This document shows positions 46,611 to 57,342 of a DNA stretch of 64,000 bases, piece after piece. The stretch spans positions 10,991,512 through 11,055,511 of the forward strand of contig NW_024037048.1 of NCBI RefSeq assembly GCF_015706575.1, in the 5' to 3' direction. The notes under the pieces are model-generated. The model made no database searches. It saw only the letters and a program-made list of their open reading frames with translations, and had not been told where the DNA came from. Both the position numbers and the translations under genes were made by a program. This stretch comes from Patiria miniata (Eukaryota > Echinodermata > Asteroidea > Valvatida > Asterinidae). Every line of letters begins with the position of its first letter. Position 1 is the first letter of the stretch.

Positions 46611-48362
46611 TGCATTACATCAAAGTCACTAGCAATCAATTATATGTAATTGTTGCTGACATCAAATGCATGTTTGCAAACGGCAAAAGTCAAGCCTGCA
46701 ACTTTTACGTTCTGATGGTAGACCAATGTTGAGATGGGCTCTAATAAGAGATCATGATCGAGTTCAAGACTTGGGCATGGCGATAATTAGCAAACTTGCA
46801 GTAACTTCATTGGTAGTGCTTGCGATGGAGATCGGCGTCATTCAGTGTACATTGTTTATTTTAAAACTCGTGGGATGGAATGAATGGGTTATGATGTGCC
46901 GGTTGGAATGGCCAGTTAAGCAGATTCAATCTCACTGAAGTATCCCCCTTTACCGCACAGCTTCTGCATCTGGCTTCTCGTGCCGACTCTGGTTCTAATG
47001 AATGACAAATGATATCAGCAAGTTCCTGGAGCTAGAACCAGGTCGCTCGGTGTCTACCCTGCGTCCTCCCACGGTGGATGTAGGTACTGTTTTGAGTGCG
47101 AGATTGCACTGTTTTGTTGATATCTTAATTTAATTAACTAAGGCGGATTCGGCCCCATCGGTAGGCAGACCCGTCTATTTACGTAGGTCGGTGGTTCTGA
47201 CGAAAAGACAAATTTGAGAAGAGAAGTTAAAAGGACAGAGTCTCTTGTCAACGTATCATACATAATAAATCATCTTTAATCGTTGACTTGTCTGTAAAAT
47301 ACTCCTGGTGGTAGGGGGCTATATCCCCCACTATTTTTGACCGGGGAACGGGCCATGGCATTATCCTCATTCCTTAAAATGTTTATGTTAAACAAAAGAT
47401 GCCGTTTAAGATGTATTCTTGTTCGGGAGACCCGGAAAAAAAGCGCGTCCCAGGCATTGTTAGCGTGTAAACAAAGTCCTACAATATGTATGAATATATA
47501 CAAAATTCAATCACGAACAGCGCCATCTAGTGTCAATTGTGTCCAGCCTGCAATTCGTCTGAGGAATGAAAATAAATGATTTTCCATCATCATCATCATC
47601 ATCGTCCCTAGAGTCGTTGACCAAATAGTTACTGACTTCTCCAGGTCATTAAAATCGTGCATTGCTCTACTGATATCCATGTTGTAAAATCGTAAGATTA
47701 GTTGACTCGTCAAAACCTGAAAATAAGATATACCTCCCAGACTCGATCGCTCTGACACGAGCAAGCCCAAACGGACATAGAGGGCGCATGACATTGAAGT
47801 AGAGCCATTTACCAAACCTTGACTGTTTCTACAGCTCTTTTGGTATCGGCTTTTCCCGCGCGTCTTCCCGCCCCCTTTGCCCCTGGGCTCAGCCGTGCCG
47901 TAGAATGTTCACGTTTATATCATCCTTCGCACACCAACCTGTCGCACATGCTGCAATAAATGACCGAACATGAATACCGTCATCTATCGGTTTAATAGTA
48001 GTAGATGGGAAGGGGCATGGTTTTTACATGGGCTTTGACTTCTAATAACTTTTTTTTTCTTTTATGTGACTTAGGGTTACTTGTGTGCACGTTGGACCAG
48101 GGGTGGTGGTACGTTTTTGAAAGAGTGTTTAAGATTCTGCTAGTATTAGTTTCACTAATTCAACAAAGCTGTCCCACTTTCTCTCATAATTCCTTTTTTT
48201 TTTGACCCAGTCTTCCATTCGGCACCCAAGCATATCCCTCACCCTACTTAGGCTTTATCACTTAATACAGGCTGTTTCATTGGGGTAAGGATTGGGGGTT
48301 TGCGGTTGGGCTTGGGGCTGGGGTAGCTCAAGCCTACCTCGTTTTAGACAAAAGGGGGCGGT
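46611..48362. repeat. Segmental duplication, copy 2 (partner 31736-34385)
   Basis: Lacks the 940-base segment with the LINE scrap found in copy 1, and carries a different 70-base piece (47298-47370) at the junction of the last two blocks. Candidate mini-exon 47637-47680 has a weaker donor (GTCAGT) than its partner. Confidence 0.8.
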
Positions 48363-48479
48363 GTTCAAAGAAAACAGAACCTGACATCGTCTGACGCTAA
48401 AGGCCTGTAAGCTAAGGCGGGTAAGGGACTCGGGTACAACTCTCCATCCATACAGCTTGACTGTCTCACCCATCCTCGA

Positions 48480-48870
48480 CCCCACCCACAATGAACACAC
48501 CCACCCTTCAACACCCCAACCTCAAAATAGACCCAACCCGAGCCACCCCTTATCGCCTGATCCATCGCAATTTTCAGGGGAGCCAAAATTAGACAGTCCT
48601 GACCGACCGGTGGGCCTGTCATGGCAAACTCTCAAAGTTTGGGTTGATTATATGTGACTCTATAGGAGCACATTTCCCCCGGTTTTTTTTCCTTTCAAAA
48701 TAACCCTCTCCCGGTCCGCCATAACCCTTGATGCTATCCAGGTTCAACCAACCCAATACTTTACCATTCCAATTCAGCCCCTCCCTATTCACAACCCTTA
48801 TCGTAAATACATTCCCAAACTCTTCTTCAATCCACACCATCCCCAACCCCAGCCCTTGTAGGAAGTTAGA
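48480..48870. repeat. C-rich, strand-asymmetric stretch
   Basis: The top strand is rich in C and A with frequent CACCC and CAACCC words. It looks like a relative, in opposite strand sense, of the G-rich repeat at 29050-29625, but no clear alignment was made. No gene. Confidence 0.4.
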
Positions 48871-49309
48871 ATATAAGAACACACAACATTATAAACAGAA
48901 TGACTGAATTGATATTCAAAAAATTTAATATCAAAGCCATTACAATTTTAACAATCATCAGAGATTGAAGAACTTTGAGTCAGAACACAACAGTCAGATT
49001 GGGTTTTGTTCAAAGATTACAATAAAGTGTTTTAGGTTTAACTGTAGACAAGTCTTTGCACTCTCACTATCCTATGAATTGGATTGAATTCGTGCAAACA
49101 CAGGTGTATTAGAAAGTGTTTGAACCAAATAATGTCCAACCGATAAAGTGTGTTAACATTAATGTCCTTATACAATAAAATATGGTCTACACCTGAAGAG
49201 GTTGTTGTGAGTCATAATTTCCAAAATAATATGGTATAAAAAAATCAATAAAACAATTCCACTTGAAATAACTGTAAAGTGATCAGGACAGTTCCAGCCA
49301 GTTAAAAGA

Positions 49310-50364
49310 CCCTCCTCACTTGAATGGAATTTGTGCTTTGTATTAATTGATTTCGTTAAGATTGTTTCTAACGGGTGAACACTTTCACTGATGTTTTCAA
49401 AGTGAGTTTCTTGAATGCATTAAAGTAAAGCTGGTTGAGAGCAATACAATCTTCAAATAACTTGGAGTATTTAAATAAAAAAAAAAAAACACTTGTTGCA
49501 AATTTGCTAGCTTCAAAACCTACAGCCATCTCCACTTGTTTTACATTTTTGGGCACATTTTTTTGTTTCAACTGAAAGTTTTAAAATAGTTTTGTTCATA
49601 ATAAGGCCAAGCAAAAAAAAATATTCATCAAAAATGGTGGTGCTTTTCGATGGGTAGAAAGGAACACAATTTGTTTGTTTGTCTGTATGTCGTTTAAAAG
49701 CTTTGTTTACGTTACAATACCTTTATATATAGGCATTTTGTTTAATAGGCCTGTTTCATTGATTAATGACCCAATAACATTAACAAAATCACACTTATTT
49801 TTAGAAACAAAATTATCAAAGTGTTGTATGTTTGACCAAATTTGGCAATAAACAGTTGGCGGTCGGCAATTTGGCTTAAAATAATTCCAGGAAGGGGCGG
49901 TTATCGTCAACATCTTATTTTGTCAAAAACACTCTGGTGGCACTGCTTTATTGCAAACGAAGTTTTGTTTTGAAAAAAAAAACCTACCTTGCTTGAAGAA
50001 AAACATTCCATTAAAAATGCATCACTCTACAGCGGATACAACACATTCTCATTGTCAACAAACCTAAAGCGTACATTTTACTATTATCTCAATACTCGTA
50101 CACAAAGGTTATTTACCTTTGTGTACGAGTATTGAGATAATAGTAAAATGTACGCTTTAGGTTTGTTGACATGCACCAAAACTGTGTGTCTATTGTATAC
50201 AAATATGTGCATGCGCAATTTAAAAACATTAATTATAATCATTTATTTTTGTGTCAGAACATTATTTATTTAATTCTTTAGTTATTGTTTCGGTAAATTG
50301 GAAAGTGATTCAACAAATCAGCAAAACGATGCTCGTGCATCTTTGTGTTTTGGGATTATTTTGT
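49310..50364. repeat. 3' flank of C1q block C
   Basis: Aligns with 18060-19257 and 35790-37212. It has lost part of the old element-derived segment present in block A. Contains the long perfect palindrome described separately. Confidence 0.7.
50053..50171. repeat. Perfect palindrome: 57-base arms, 5-base loop
   Basis: Left arm begins TGTCAACAAACCTAAAGCGT and the right arm is its exact reverse complement, separated by TATTT. The corresponding place in block B (about 36970-37010, TTTAAAGCGTACTTTTCACC) has only one arm, so the second arm was added in block C, probably recently because no base differs. It lies about 190 bases past the stop codon of C1q gene C, so it could be in the 3' UTR or just downstream. 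Confidence 0.95.
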
Positions 50365-51183
50365 TTATTCGGGGTAAAGGAGGAAGCCACTGAATGAGGT
50401 GTAGTGATGGGTGGAAAGACTAAACGCCATACCGGACATGCTGATATACACCGTGTCTCTTCGCTGGAGAACCAGCACCGCGCTCCCAGACACCTGCTCA
50501 CCATGACCTGAATCAGTGCTTTCGCCAGAGACAACCACGTCGCTGTTCTTCCAGAGATGAACGACCAGGACGCTGCTTGCAGAATGCTTGTTCACAGAAA
50601 ACATGAACACGTATGTGCCTGGCACACTACACGTGAATGTGCCGGTCTCGAGATCGAAGCTGGTACCCGGCAAAATTGTCTCAGTCTCCTGGAAGGGCAA
50701 ACGGGTCTCGTCTCTCGTAGAGGAATCCAGGTCGCTTGTCCTCACCACGGTGAATGCTACCCGCTGGTTGGAGTCGTCTTGTGTCTCCCCTGACTCACCC
50801 TTTTGACCTTTGACACCAGTCAGACCGTTAGGCCCGACTAAACCATTAGGCCCAGTGTCACCTTGTGGCCCAATCGGTCCGATCTGACCATTTTCACCTG
50901 GCTCGCCTGCATCACCCTTTAGTCCCATCTGACCTTTGACACCACGTGCTCCCTTCAGACCCCAAGGGCCAACCGGTCCAATATGACCCTTCTCACCTAC
51001 ATCACCCTTTGACCCTTGCAAAATTCCTACAATTGCAGCTGTGTCCTGGCAGCACGTTTGGCCCGCCTGAGACGCAGGACCATCGCCGTCCGAGGGAATC
51101 GGCCCAGTAACGGAAGCTCGGAGGTTGACGGAGTTACCCAGAAGGAGGGCGATTGAAAGAACTGTTGCCGCGTAGATCTTCAT
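50365..51183 (-). CDS. Secreted collagen-like C1q-domain protein, copy C
   Basis: A 272-residue frame in one exon, preceded by an acceptor (TATACTGTACAG/A-ATG). Residues 1-24 are a signal peptide nearly identical to that of copy A (ATVLSIALLLGNSVNLRASVTG). C44 and C45 are adjacent cysteines before the stem. Residues 57-131 are 25 uninterrupted Gly-X-Y triplets (GSKGDVGEKGHIGPV...GVKGQKGES), a longer and more regular stem than in copy A. Residues 140-272 are the C1q head (RVAFTVVRT, FTCSVPGTYVFMFSVNK, HLWKNSDVVVSGES, SGSAVLVLQRRDTV, FTSFSGFLLYPE). The heads of A and C differ most around residues 148-175 and in the loops after VSG, where ligand contacts would be expected. Stop at 50365-50367 overlaps an AATAAA motif. 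Confidence 0.92.
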   Translation of the reverse strand: MKIYAATVLSIALLLGNSVNLRASVTGPIPSDGDGPASQAGQTCCQDTAAIVGILQGSKGDVGEKGHIGPVGPWGLKGARGVKGQMGLKGDAGEPGENGQIGPIGPQGDTGPNGLVGPNGLTGVKGQKGESGETQDDSNQRVAFTVVRTSDLDSSTRDETRLPFQETETILPGTSFDLETGTFTCSVPGTYVFMFSVNKHSASSVLVVHLWKNSDVVVSGESTDSGHGEQVSGSAVLVLQRRDTVYISMSGMAFSLSTHHYTSFSGFLLYPE

Positions 51184-52747
51184 TCTGTACAGTATAACAA
51201 TGATCACAATTAAACTAATCAGGTGAGAATTTGTTTTAAATAAAATCGTTTTTAAAATAGGGAAGAGTAGAGAAAAATATTGAGGTCCGATAAACTGGAG
51301 AAATATAGTCTAAAACTCCTAACAATCCACCGTCAGATTTGAAGAAGAAAAAACACGAGATGGGAGAAATCGTTGTTCGAAGAATATTTTCTTTGTGATG
51401 TAAACAACAGTGGCGTATCAGGGGCCAAGGGGCTAACATTTATGAAAGGTCTTGTCTTTCTTTTGCTCGCCGGTAAAAGTTAGGAAAGGTCATCAAATTG
51501 CATTCCGATAGGGCGAAGCGTTCCGGAGCTGTAGTATTTTCTTCTTTTTTTTGTGGGGAGGGGGCGGAGGCAGACGAGCACATCTTGCCCCTTCACCGGT
51601 CCTAGTAGAATAATTAATTAAACCTCACCACACCCACCTCGATGATTTGTTCGGGAAGATCAGGTTCAAGAAGAGATCACAAGGAGTTCAGTGCAGGCTG
51701 AAAAACATACAAACGAAGACTGGTTACGTTTATACTTTAGTCAGGAATACTATTTTATTATTGATAAAGATGAATAAGTGAGAATTTTTTCACATATTGA
51801 CACAATGCCATCCCCCCAAAAAACAGCACAAATTAATCCCCAATTTATAAGGGCCAAGTAATTAAAATAAAATGTTTTCACGGCCGAATTCGTCAAGAAT
51901 ACAACCTGTTTCAATGTCGCACGCATTGTTGAATTTCTCTCGAATTGACTGATCCTTGAAATTAGCATTTAATTTGTTTAAACGTTATTATTAAAACTGT
52001 TTTCACACATTTTTAAAGCCATGTATCTATTTTTGAGACACTATTTAGTAACTCGGTTAAAAGTTTGAGAGCATTCTAAGCTTTTGCTGCCCTTGTCCAG
52101 GTAAACTTACTTTTAAATCCGGTGAGTTTTAAAGCAGCAATGAAATTCTTCATTTAATATGAAATATTACAGGGTTTCCCGTCTAATTTTACACTTTGCT
52201 TATTCAATCAAAAACATTTTCATTCAAATTCGCATAAAATAAGCAGACCTTTTCACACCCGGTTGAACTTAGCGAAAGCTCAAAATATTTTAGAGTATTC
52301 TTCATTCACGCGTGAAAAGTAAGCAGCAAATTACGTGAATTGTGCATTGAATTTCTTGTGCTTTGAATTTCAGTCCCGCTCGGGAATTCACTTTGATGCA
52401 TTCGTTTACAAAAGCAACACAGTTCAATGATATTTGGAAGTTGCATTAGCAAGATATTGTGTTATCGTGATACAACAGAGTATAAAATGACATGGATTTG
52501 AACAGGTTTGACAAAGGAATTTACAGCTCTTTCGAAGAAAAAAATAATGACCGGGAAGGGAATATGACAAATGCAAAACAGAACTTTAAAATTGTGAAGT
52601 GTCTAAGTGATAGAAGGAAATACATGTTGAAGACTCGCCAATAAAAAACAGATTTTCACATGAGGACAATTAAGTGACCAGTTTGTTAATTGTTGAAATC
52701 ACGTGTTGGAAATAAGAAGATGAAAACAATAATATATATGCCTATAT
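51184..52747 (-). other. 5' intron of C1q gene C; no coding sequence seen
   Basis: Contains a CAGTGGCG-type MITE end near 51412, a G-rich stretch at 51556, and AT-rich DNA. By analogy with gene A it is the start of a large 5' UTR intron. Confidence 0.45.
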
Positions 52748-52904
52748 TATATAAAATTCGAGGCTTTGCATGGTGGGGTATCGGTATCGTTTCGGTTTGC
52801 GGTAACACCATGTGGTAATTGTCCTGCTTATTATCAACTTTGCTAAGTAGCTTTTGTTCTGATAAAAACAGTCCTGCTGTAAGTTCTAAACGAAATTGTC
52901 TTTG

Positions 52905-52948
52905 GTCTCAACGTTTCGACTAGCCTGCTCTAGTCATCGTCAGGAGAC
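52905..52948 (-). ncRNA. Hammerhead ribozyme motif in one Penelope terminal repeat
   Basis: On the coding strand of the element the order is: GTCTC (stem I), CTGACGA (core CUGANGA), T, GACTAG-AGCAGG-CTAGTC (stem II with six perfect pairs), GAAA (core), C-GT (very short stem III, ACGT self-complementary), T (cleavage position, UH), GAGAC (stem I closing strand, five perfect pairs). All invariant core positions of the hammerhead are present. Minimal type I hammerheads with a one- or two-pair stem III are known from Penelope-like elements and are thought to act as dimers. Cleavage itself is inferred. Confidence 0.78.
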
Positions 52949-55701
52949 TGAAGATAGTTGGAGATGCTACTCCTTAAGTAGGATTTGTTAGGATTGGGAG
53001 TGCTTGCTGGGCATGCCCTGCTCGCTCGACTGTGTCAGTTGGCTGTGAGCCTTGGGCATTGTGTTGAGGGATGCCCGCTGAGCGTCCTGCTCGCTCAGGT
53101 GTGTCAGTTGGCTGTGAGCCACGGGTATTGCAACTTGGAATAACTGAATGCCATATGTTGCTTATGAAATAGCCGATATCTTGTGGGACAGTGTCATGTT
53201 TGTGGATTTCAATAGCTTCTCTGATACGACGGGTGTACCAATGTTTCTCTTGGGCTATGATTTCCGCTTGTTCTCAATCAACAACATGATCCAGAGCAGC
53301 AGAGTGTTTGACAACTGCCGATTTGTCAAGTTCCCCTCTGCGGCCATGAGCTATGTGTTCTTTAAGCCTGGTAGTGAGATCTCTGCCGGTCTCGCCAATG
53401 TACACTTTGCCACATGAGCAAGGAATTCGGTAAACTACTGCTTGACTTCTTGGGTTGTGCTTGTCTTTGTGGGTGTACAATTTCGTTTCGAGTTTGTTGC
53501 GAGTTCGGTAGTAGACCTTAATATTGGCTTCACGTAGGATTCGCTGGATCTTGTTTGATGCATGGACAATATACGGAAGGACTGCAACCGGCATGTCGGG
53601 TGTGTTAAGGGTCTGAGACATGCTCGAATCCGGTGCGAGGCTGTGATTCTTTGGTCTGTACCCGTTGTCTCTTAGCATTTTATTAAGGTGCTTCAGTTCG
53701 GATTGTAGGTGTTCATCATCACTGATGATATGTGTCCTTCGAAGTAGGGTGCGGTTCACCGAGGTCTTCACTGATGGTGGGTGGAATGAACGAGCATTGA
53801 GGTATCGGTCTGTATGTGTAGGCTTCCTGTATACAGAGTGCCCAAGTGAACCATCAGCCCGTTTGGAAATGAGTACATCAAGGAAAGGCAATTAATCGGA
53901 TGTCTCAGTTTCCATGGTGAATTGTATACTCGGGTGTTGTTGGTTGAGATGGCGGAGGAAACCATCGAGCTTGTCCGGGCCATGTGGCCATATGATGAAT
54001 GTATCATCTACGTATCGAAGCCATAACTTAGGTTGGAATTGAGCAGTTGCCAAAGTGTTTTGCTCTAAATCTTCCATGAAGATGTTAGCCAGGACTGGGG
54101 AAATTGGGGACCCCATAGGAGTGCCTGAAGCCTGTTGATAGTAATTGTCTCTCCATTGGAAGTACGTAGACTTTACGCAAGTCAGGAGAAGATCATAGAT
54201 TTGAACTGGCGTTAAGCTGGTTCTTTCCGCGAGTGTGCCGTCTTGTTCGAGTATCGACTTGGTTACGAGGCATGCTTCTTCAGTCGGTACATTAGTGAAT
54301 ACAAATTTGACATCAAAACTCACTAGCATGTCTGCAGATTGCAATTTAATTCCCTTTATGGTGTTGATGAACCCTGCTGAATTGAGTACATGGTGAGGCG
54401 TGTTTCCCACGAGTGGGTGTAGGAGCTTTGTTAAGTGTTGTGCGAGGTTGTAGGTTGGGGAACCTCTTGACGACACAATAGGTCGGAGCGGTTTGTCCGG
54501 TTTGTGGATCTTCGGTTGGCCATAGAATCTTGGGCATTTCGAGCTGGATGGACGAAGATGCCTGTATAATGAAGTCGGTAAGGCTGAGCTACGATTTAAG
54601 GAGAGTAGTTGGCGGCAACTTTCCTTTCGACTGCTGGAATGGGATTTTTCTTGAGGCGGGTATAGATATCTGTGTTGAGGATATCCTGAACCTTATGGTC
54701 ATACTCCGTGCGGTACATTATGACTTTTGCATTACCCTTGTCTGCCTTTAGGATGTGTATCGAAGAATCATTGCGGAGGCTGTTGATAGCCTGGTGTTCA
54801 AGTCTTGTTATATTGGATTTGGGAGGCTTCGAGTGCTTCAAGACTTGGTGTATTTGGAAACGGATGTTGTATGCCTTTTCTTTATCCATCTTGCGGATAG
54901 AAGGTTCAATCGATTGTATGAACTCTTCCACAGGGATCTTACAAGGGGTAGTGGCAAAATTCATACCCAAGGCTAATATATTTGATTCCGTTTTAGATAG
55001 CTGGCGTTGGCTGAGGTTTACGACTGAGTTCGCTTTCTCCATGTCATCATTGTTCCCTTTATTTGTGGACGTGTTCCGTGAGGCTCTGTCCATTCTCTTC
55101 TTGCCAAAAGAAATGAGGCGTTGGAATTTTCGGATCTGTTTCCTTTGGGTGGCATGAAAAGTGTGTGATACAGATTTATCCGTGAGGGCGGATATCTTAT
55201 CATAATCTGTGGGGTGCATAGTCGTGCGGAGACTATCCTTGCTACTCTTTATTTCTTGATCGGTTCGGTATAGGCAACATCGGGCGGAGGCAATTTGTGA
55301 TCGAAGTAGGGCTTTATTGGCAGTATGTATGATTTGAGCAGAATTGTTTTCTTTGATAGGGTCTCGTAGGCAGAGACTCCTTGGGACTACGTTCGCATCT
55401 CTACATCTCTTCAGAAATGTCAGGTTATTGATCAGTTTGCAACGTCTTGTACAAGAGCGTTGGTATAACTTGACAAGGTTTTTCATGCGCTCCCCGTAGA
55501 GCATACTGATATAAGATTTGAGGCTTTGCATGGTGGGGTATCGGTGTCGTTTCGGTCTGCGGTAACACCATGTGGTAATAACTACTGCTTAGAAGATATT
55601 AGTTCTAAAAAGAACTTGTCCTGCTTATTATCAACTTTGCTAAGTAGCTTTTGTTCTGATAAGAACTGTCCTGCTGTTAGTTCTAAACGAACTTGTCTTT
55701 G

Positions 55702-55745
55702 GTCTCAACGTTTTGACTAGCCTGCTCTACTCATCGTCAGGAGAC
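55702..55745 (-). ncRNA. Second hammerhead-like motif, in the other terminal repeat
   Basis: Same 44-base layout and spacing as the motif at 52905-52948, including the CTGACGA core and the GTCTC/GAGAC stem I, but more degraded in the rest of the core and stem II. It shows that the motif is part of the repeat and not a chance match. Confidence 0.55.
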
Positions 55746-55972
55746 TGAAGATAGTTGGAGATGCTACTCCTTAAGTAGGATTTGTTAGGATTGGGAGTGC
55801 TTGCTGGGCATGCCCTGCTCGCTCGGGTGTGTCAGTTGGCTGTGAGCCTTCTTATCAGAACAAAAGCTACTTAGCAAAGTTGATAATAAGCAGGACAAGT
55901 TCTTTTCAGAAGTTATATCTTCTAAGCAGTAGTTATTACCACATGGTGTTACCGCAAACCGAAACGATATAC

Positions 55973-56645
55973 CTATATTGCAAATCATAACACTTTTTTT
56001 GTGGCCAATACGATTGACGTTTAGCGAATTAAATGGGCTCTTATTCCATTGCAATTTTGTTGAAAATGAATACTTCCAGATTCGGCTATACTCAGTGCAA
56101 AATTAAAAACCAACAAAAGAAATGAATTTTCTTTTGCACGAAAAAGTTGCCTTCACGCTTTGCTGGGTGTAAATATTCAAATCAAATGAAATCGAATGCT
56201 CTAACTGTGATTGAATGAAAAAAAATACGAAATTGGACGGGAAAACCTATATGTTATGATTCCTGAACGTGATAAACAATCACAAACGAATTACAACGTG
56301 ATCAACGATCACGAAAGAATTAGGACAATCATGGTTGCAGACACAATTTCGATCTAAAAAATTGCGAATACTATTAACAAGGATACAAAAGAAGATAAAT
56401 GCCAAAGAATCCGATTACACAATAACTGAATATTGATGAGATCAATATTTTTTTTCATCTTAGTTCTCTTTTTGACCAATTGATGTACGTACATAAAAAT
56501 GTAAAAGGAAATTTGAGCGTGTGTCCGCCATTAGTTCAGGGCACCCTGATGAATTTGACAAGGAATTTGCAAAGACTGCAGGCCAAAATGTCAGGCACAG
56601 TTCTACGGTGCGTGTAAGGGGAGGGAATTCCTCACTTCTTTAATA
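55973..56645. other. No gene seen
   Basis: AT-rich intron sequence of the C1q C block between the Penelope-like element and the palindromic MITE. Confidence 0.4.
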
Positions 56646-57080
56646 CATGGTGAGTCAAAAAAAAGCGAAACCCAAATGTTGGGACTCTTGTTTTATTGAA
56701 GTTCTGCATGTAGTACTTTGAAAATTAAGGTTATGAAAGACCAATTCATAAGCTTTTTTTTAGTACAAGAATCGTTCAAATCTCTCATGTACTTTTCAAG
56801 CTACGCATTTGTAAGCAAAACCGGTGTTCTGTCCACGGATCAGAAAAAGGTGTGCGTTCTTTCAGCAAAACGAAAACAATTCACGCACATCCCTATATGT
56901 GATTTGTTTTCGTTTTGCTGAAAGAACACTCACCTTCTTGTGATCCGTAGACAGAACTTTAAAACCGTGGTTGTGCTTAAAATTCCGCTTTTGTATCCTA
57001 GATTTTGAAAGGGCTACATGCAGAACTTCACTAAAACAATGTTCCCGACATTTGGGTTTCGCTGTTTTTGACTCGCCCTG
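56646..57080. mobile_element. Palindromic MITE, copy 1
   Basis: The whole element is one long inverted repeat: ends GGTGAGTCAAAAAAAAGCGA and complement, arms of about 210 bases, meeting near 56890. The centre holds AACGAAAACAATTCACG... and its return, so the RNA would form a long hairpin. Homologous to 58141-58607. Confidence 0.8.
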
Positions 57081-57221
57081 CATAGGCCCTATCACTCGAG
57101 CGATGTTTTTTTGTTACAAATTTTGACCAAAAGGTAACTGTATAAATATATCAACAAAAAAAACAGTCTCCCACGAAAATCACTGCTCTGTTCTGATGAT
57201 TGTCAAATAACAGACACTCAC

Positions 57222-57243
57222 CTAGATGTAACGTTCTTGAATT
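57222..57243 (-). other. Possible small leader exon of C1q gene C
   Basis: Matches the candidate at 23171-23191 in gene A, with AG before and AG/GTGAGTG after. See that entry. Sequence between the splice signals is changed at several places. Confidence 0.22.
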
Positions 57244-57342
57244 CTATCACAAAGGGAATCCTCAACACTCGAGCAGATTGCGAGCTGGAAATAATACCAA
57301 CAATTATTAAACAAATACTACTATTAGTGGAGCTGCTAAGCG

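Larger units (their letters stand above)
52748..55972 (-). mobile_element. Penelope-like retroelement with terminal repeats; broken
   Basis: Parts in coding order: an N-terminal region (55531-54596) with the KADKGNAKVIM-type motif, a reverse transcriptase (about 54540-53892) with GTPMGSPISPVLANIFMED and RYVDD, and a GIY-YIG endonuclease (within 53891-53274) with RIPCSCGKVYIGETGRDLTTR. This domain order, RT then GIY-YIG, defines Penelope-like elements. It is flanked by direct terminal repeats (52748 to about 53058, and 55507-55849), followed at 55850-55972 by an inverted copy of the repeat's first part, as is usual for the family. The start codon of the first frame lies inside the repeat. The element is interrupted in a few places and is taken to be inactive. 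The terminal repeats are similar but not identical, so it is moderately old. It sits in the 5' intron of C1q gene C and is absent from the matching intron of gene A. Confidence 0.85.
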
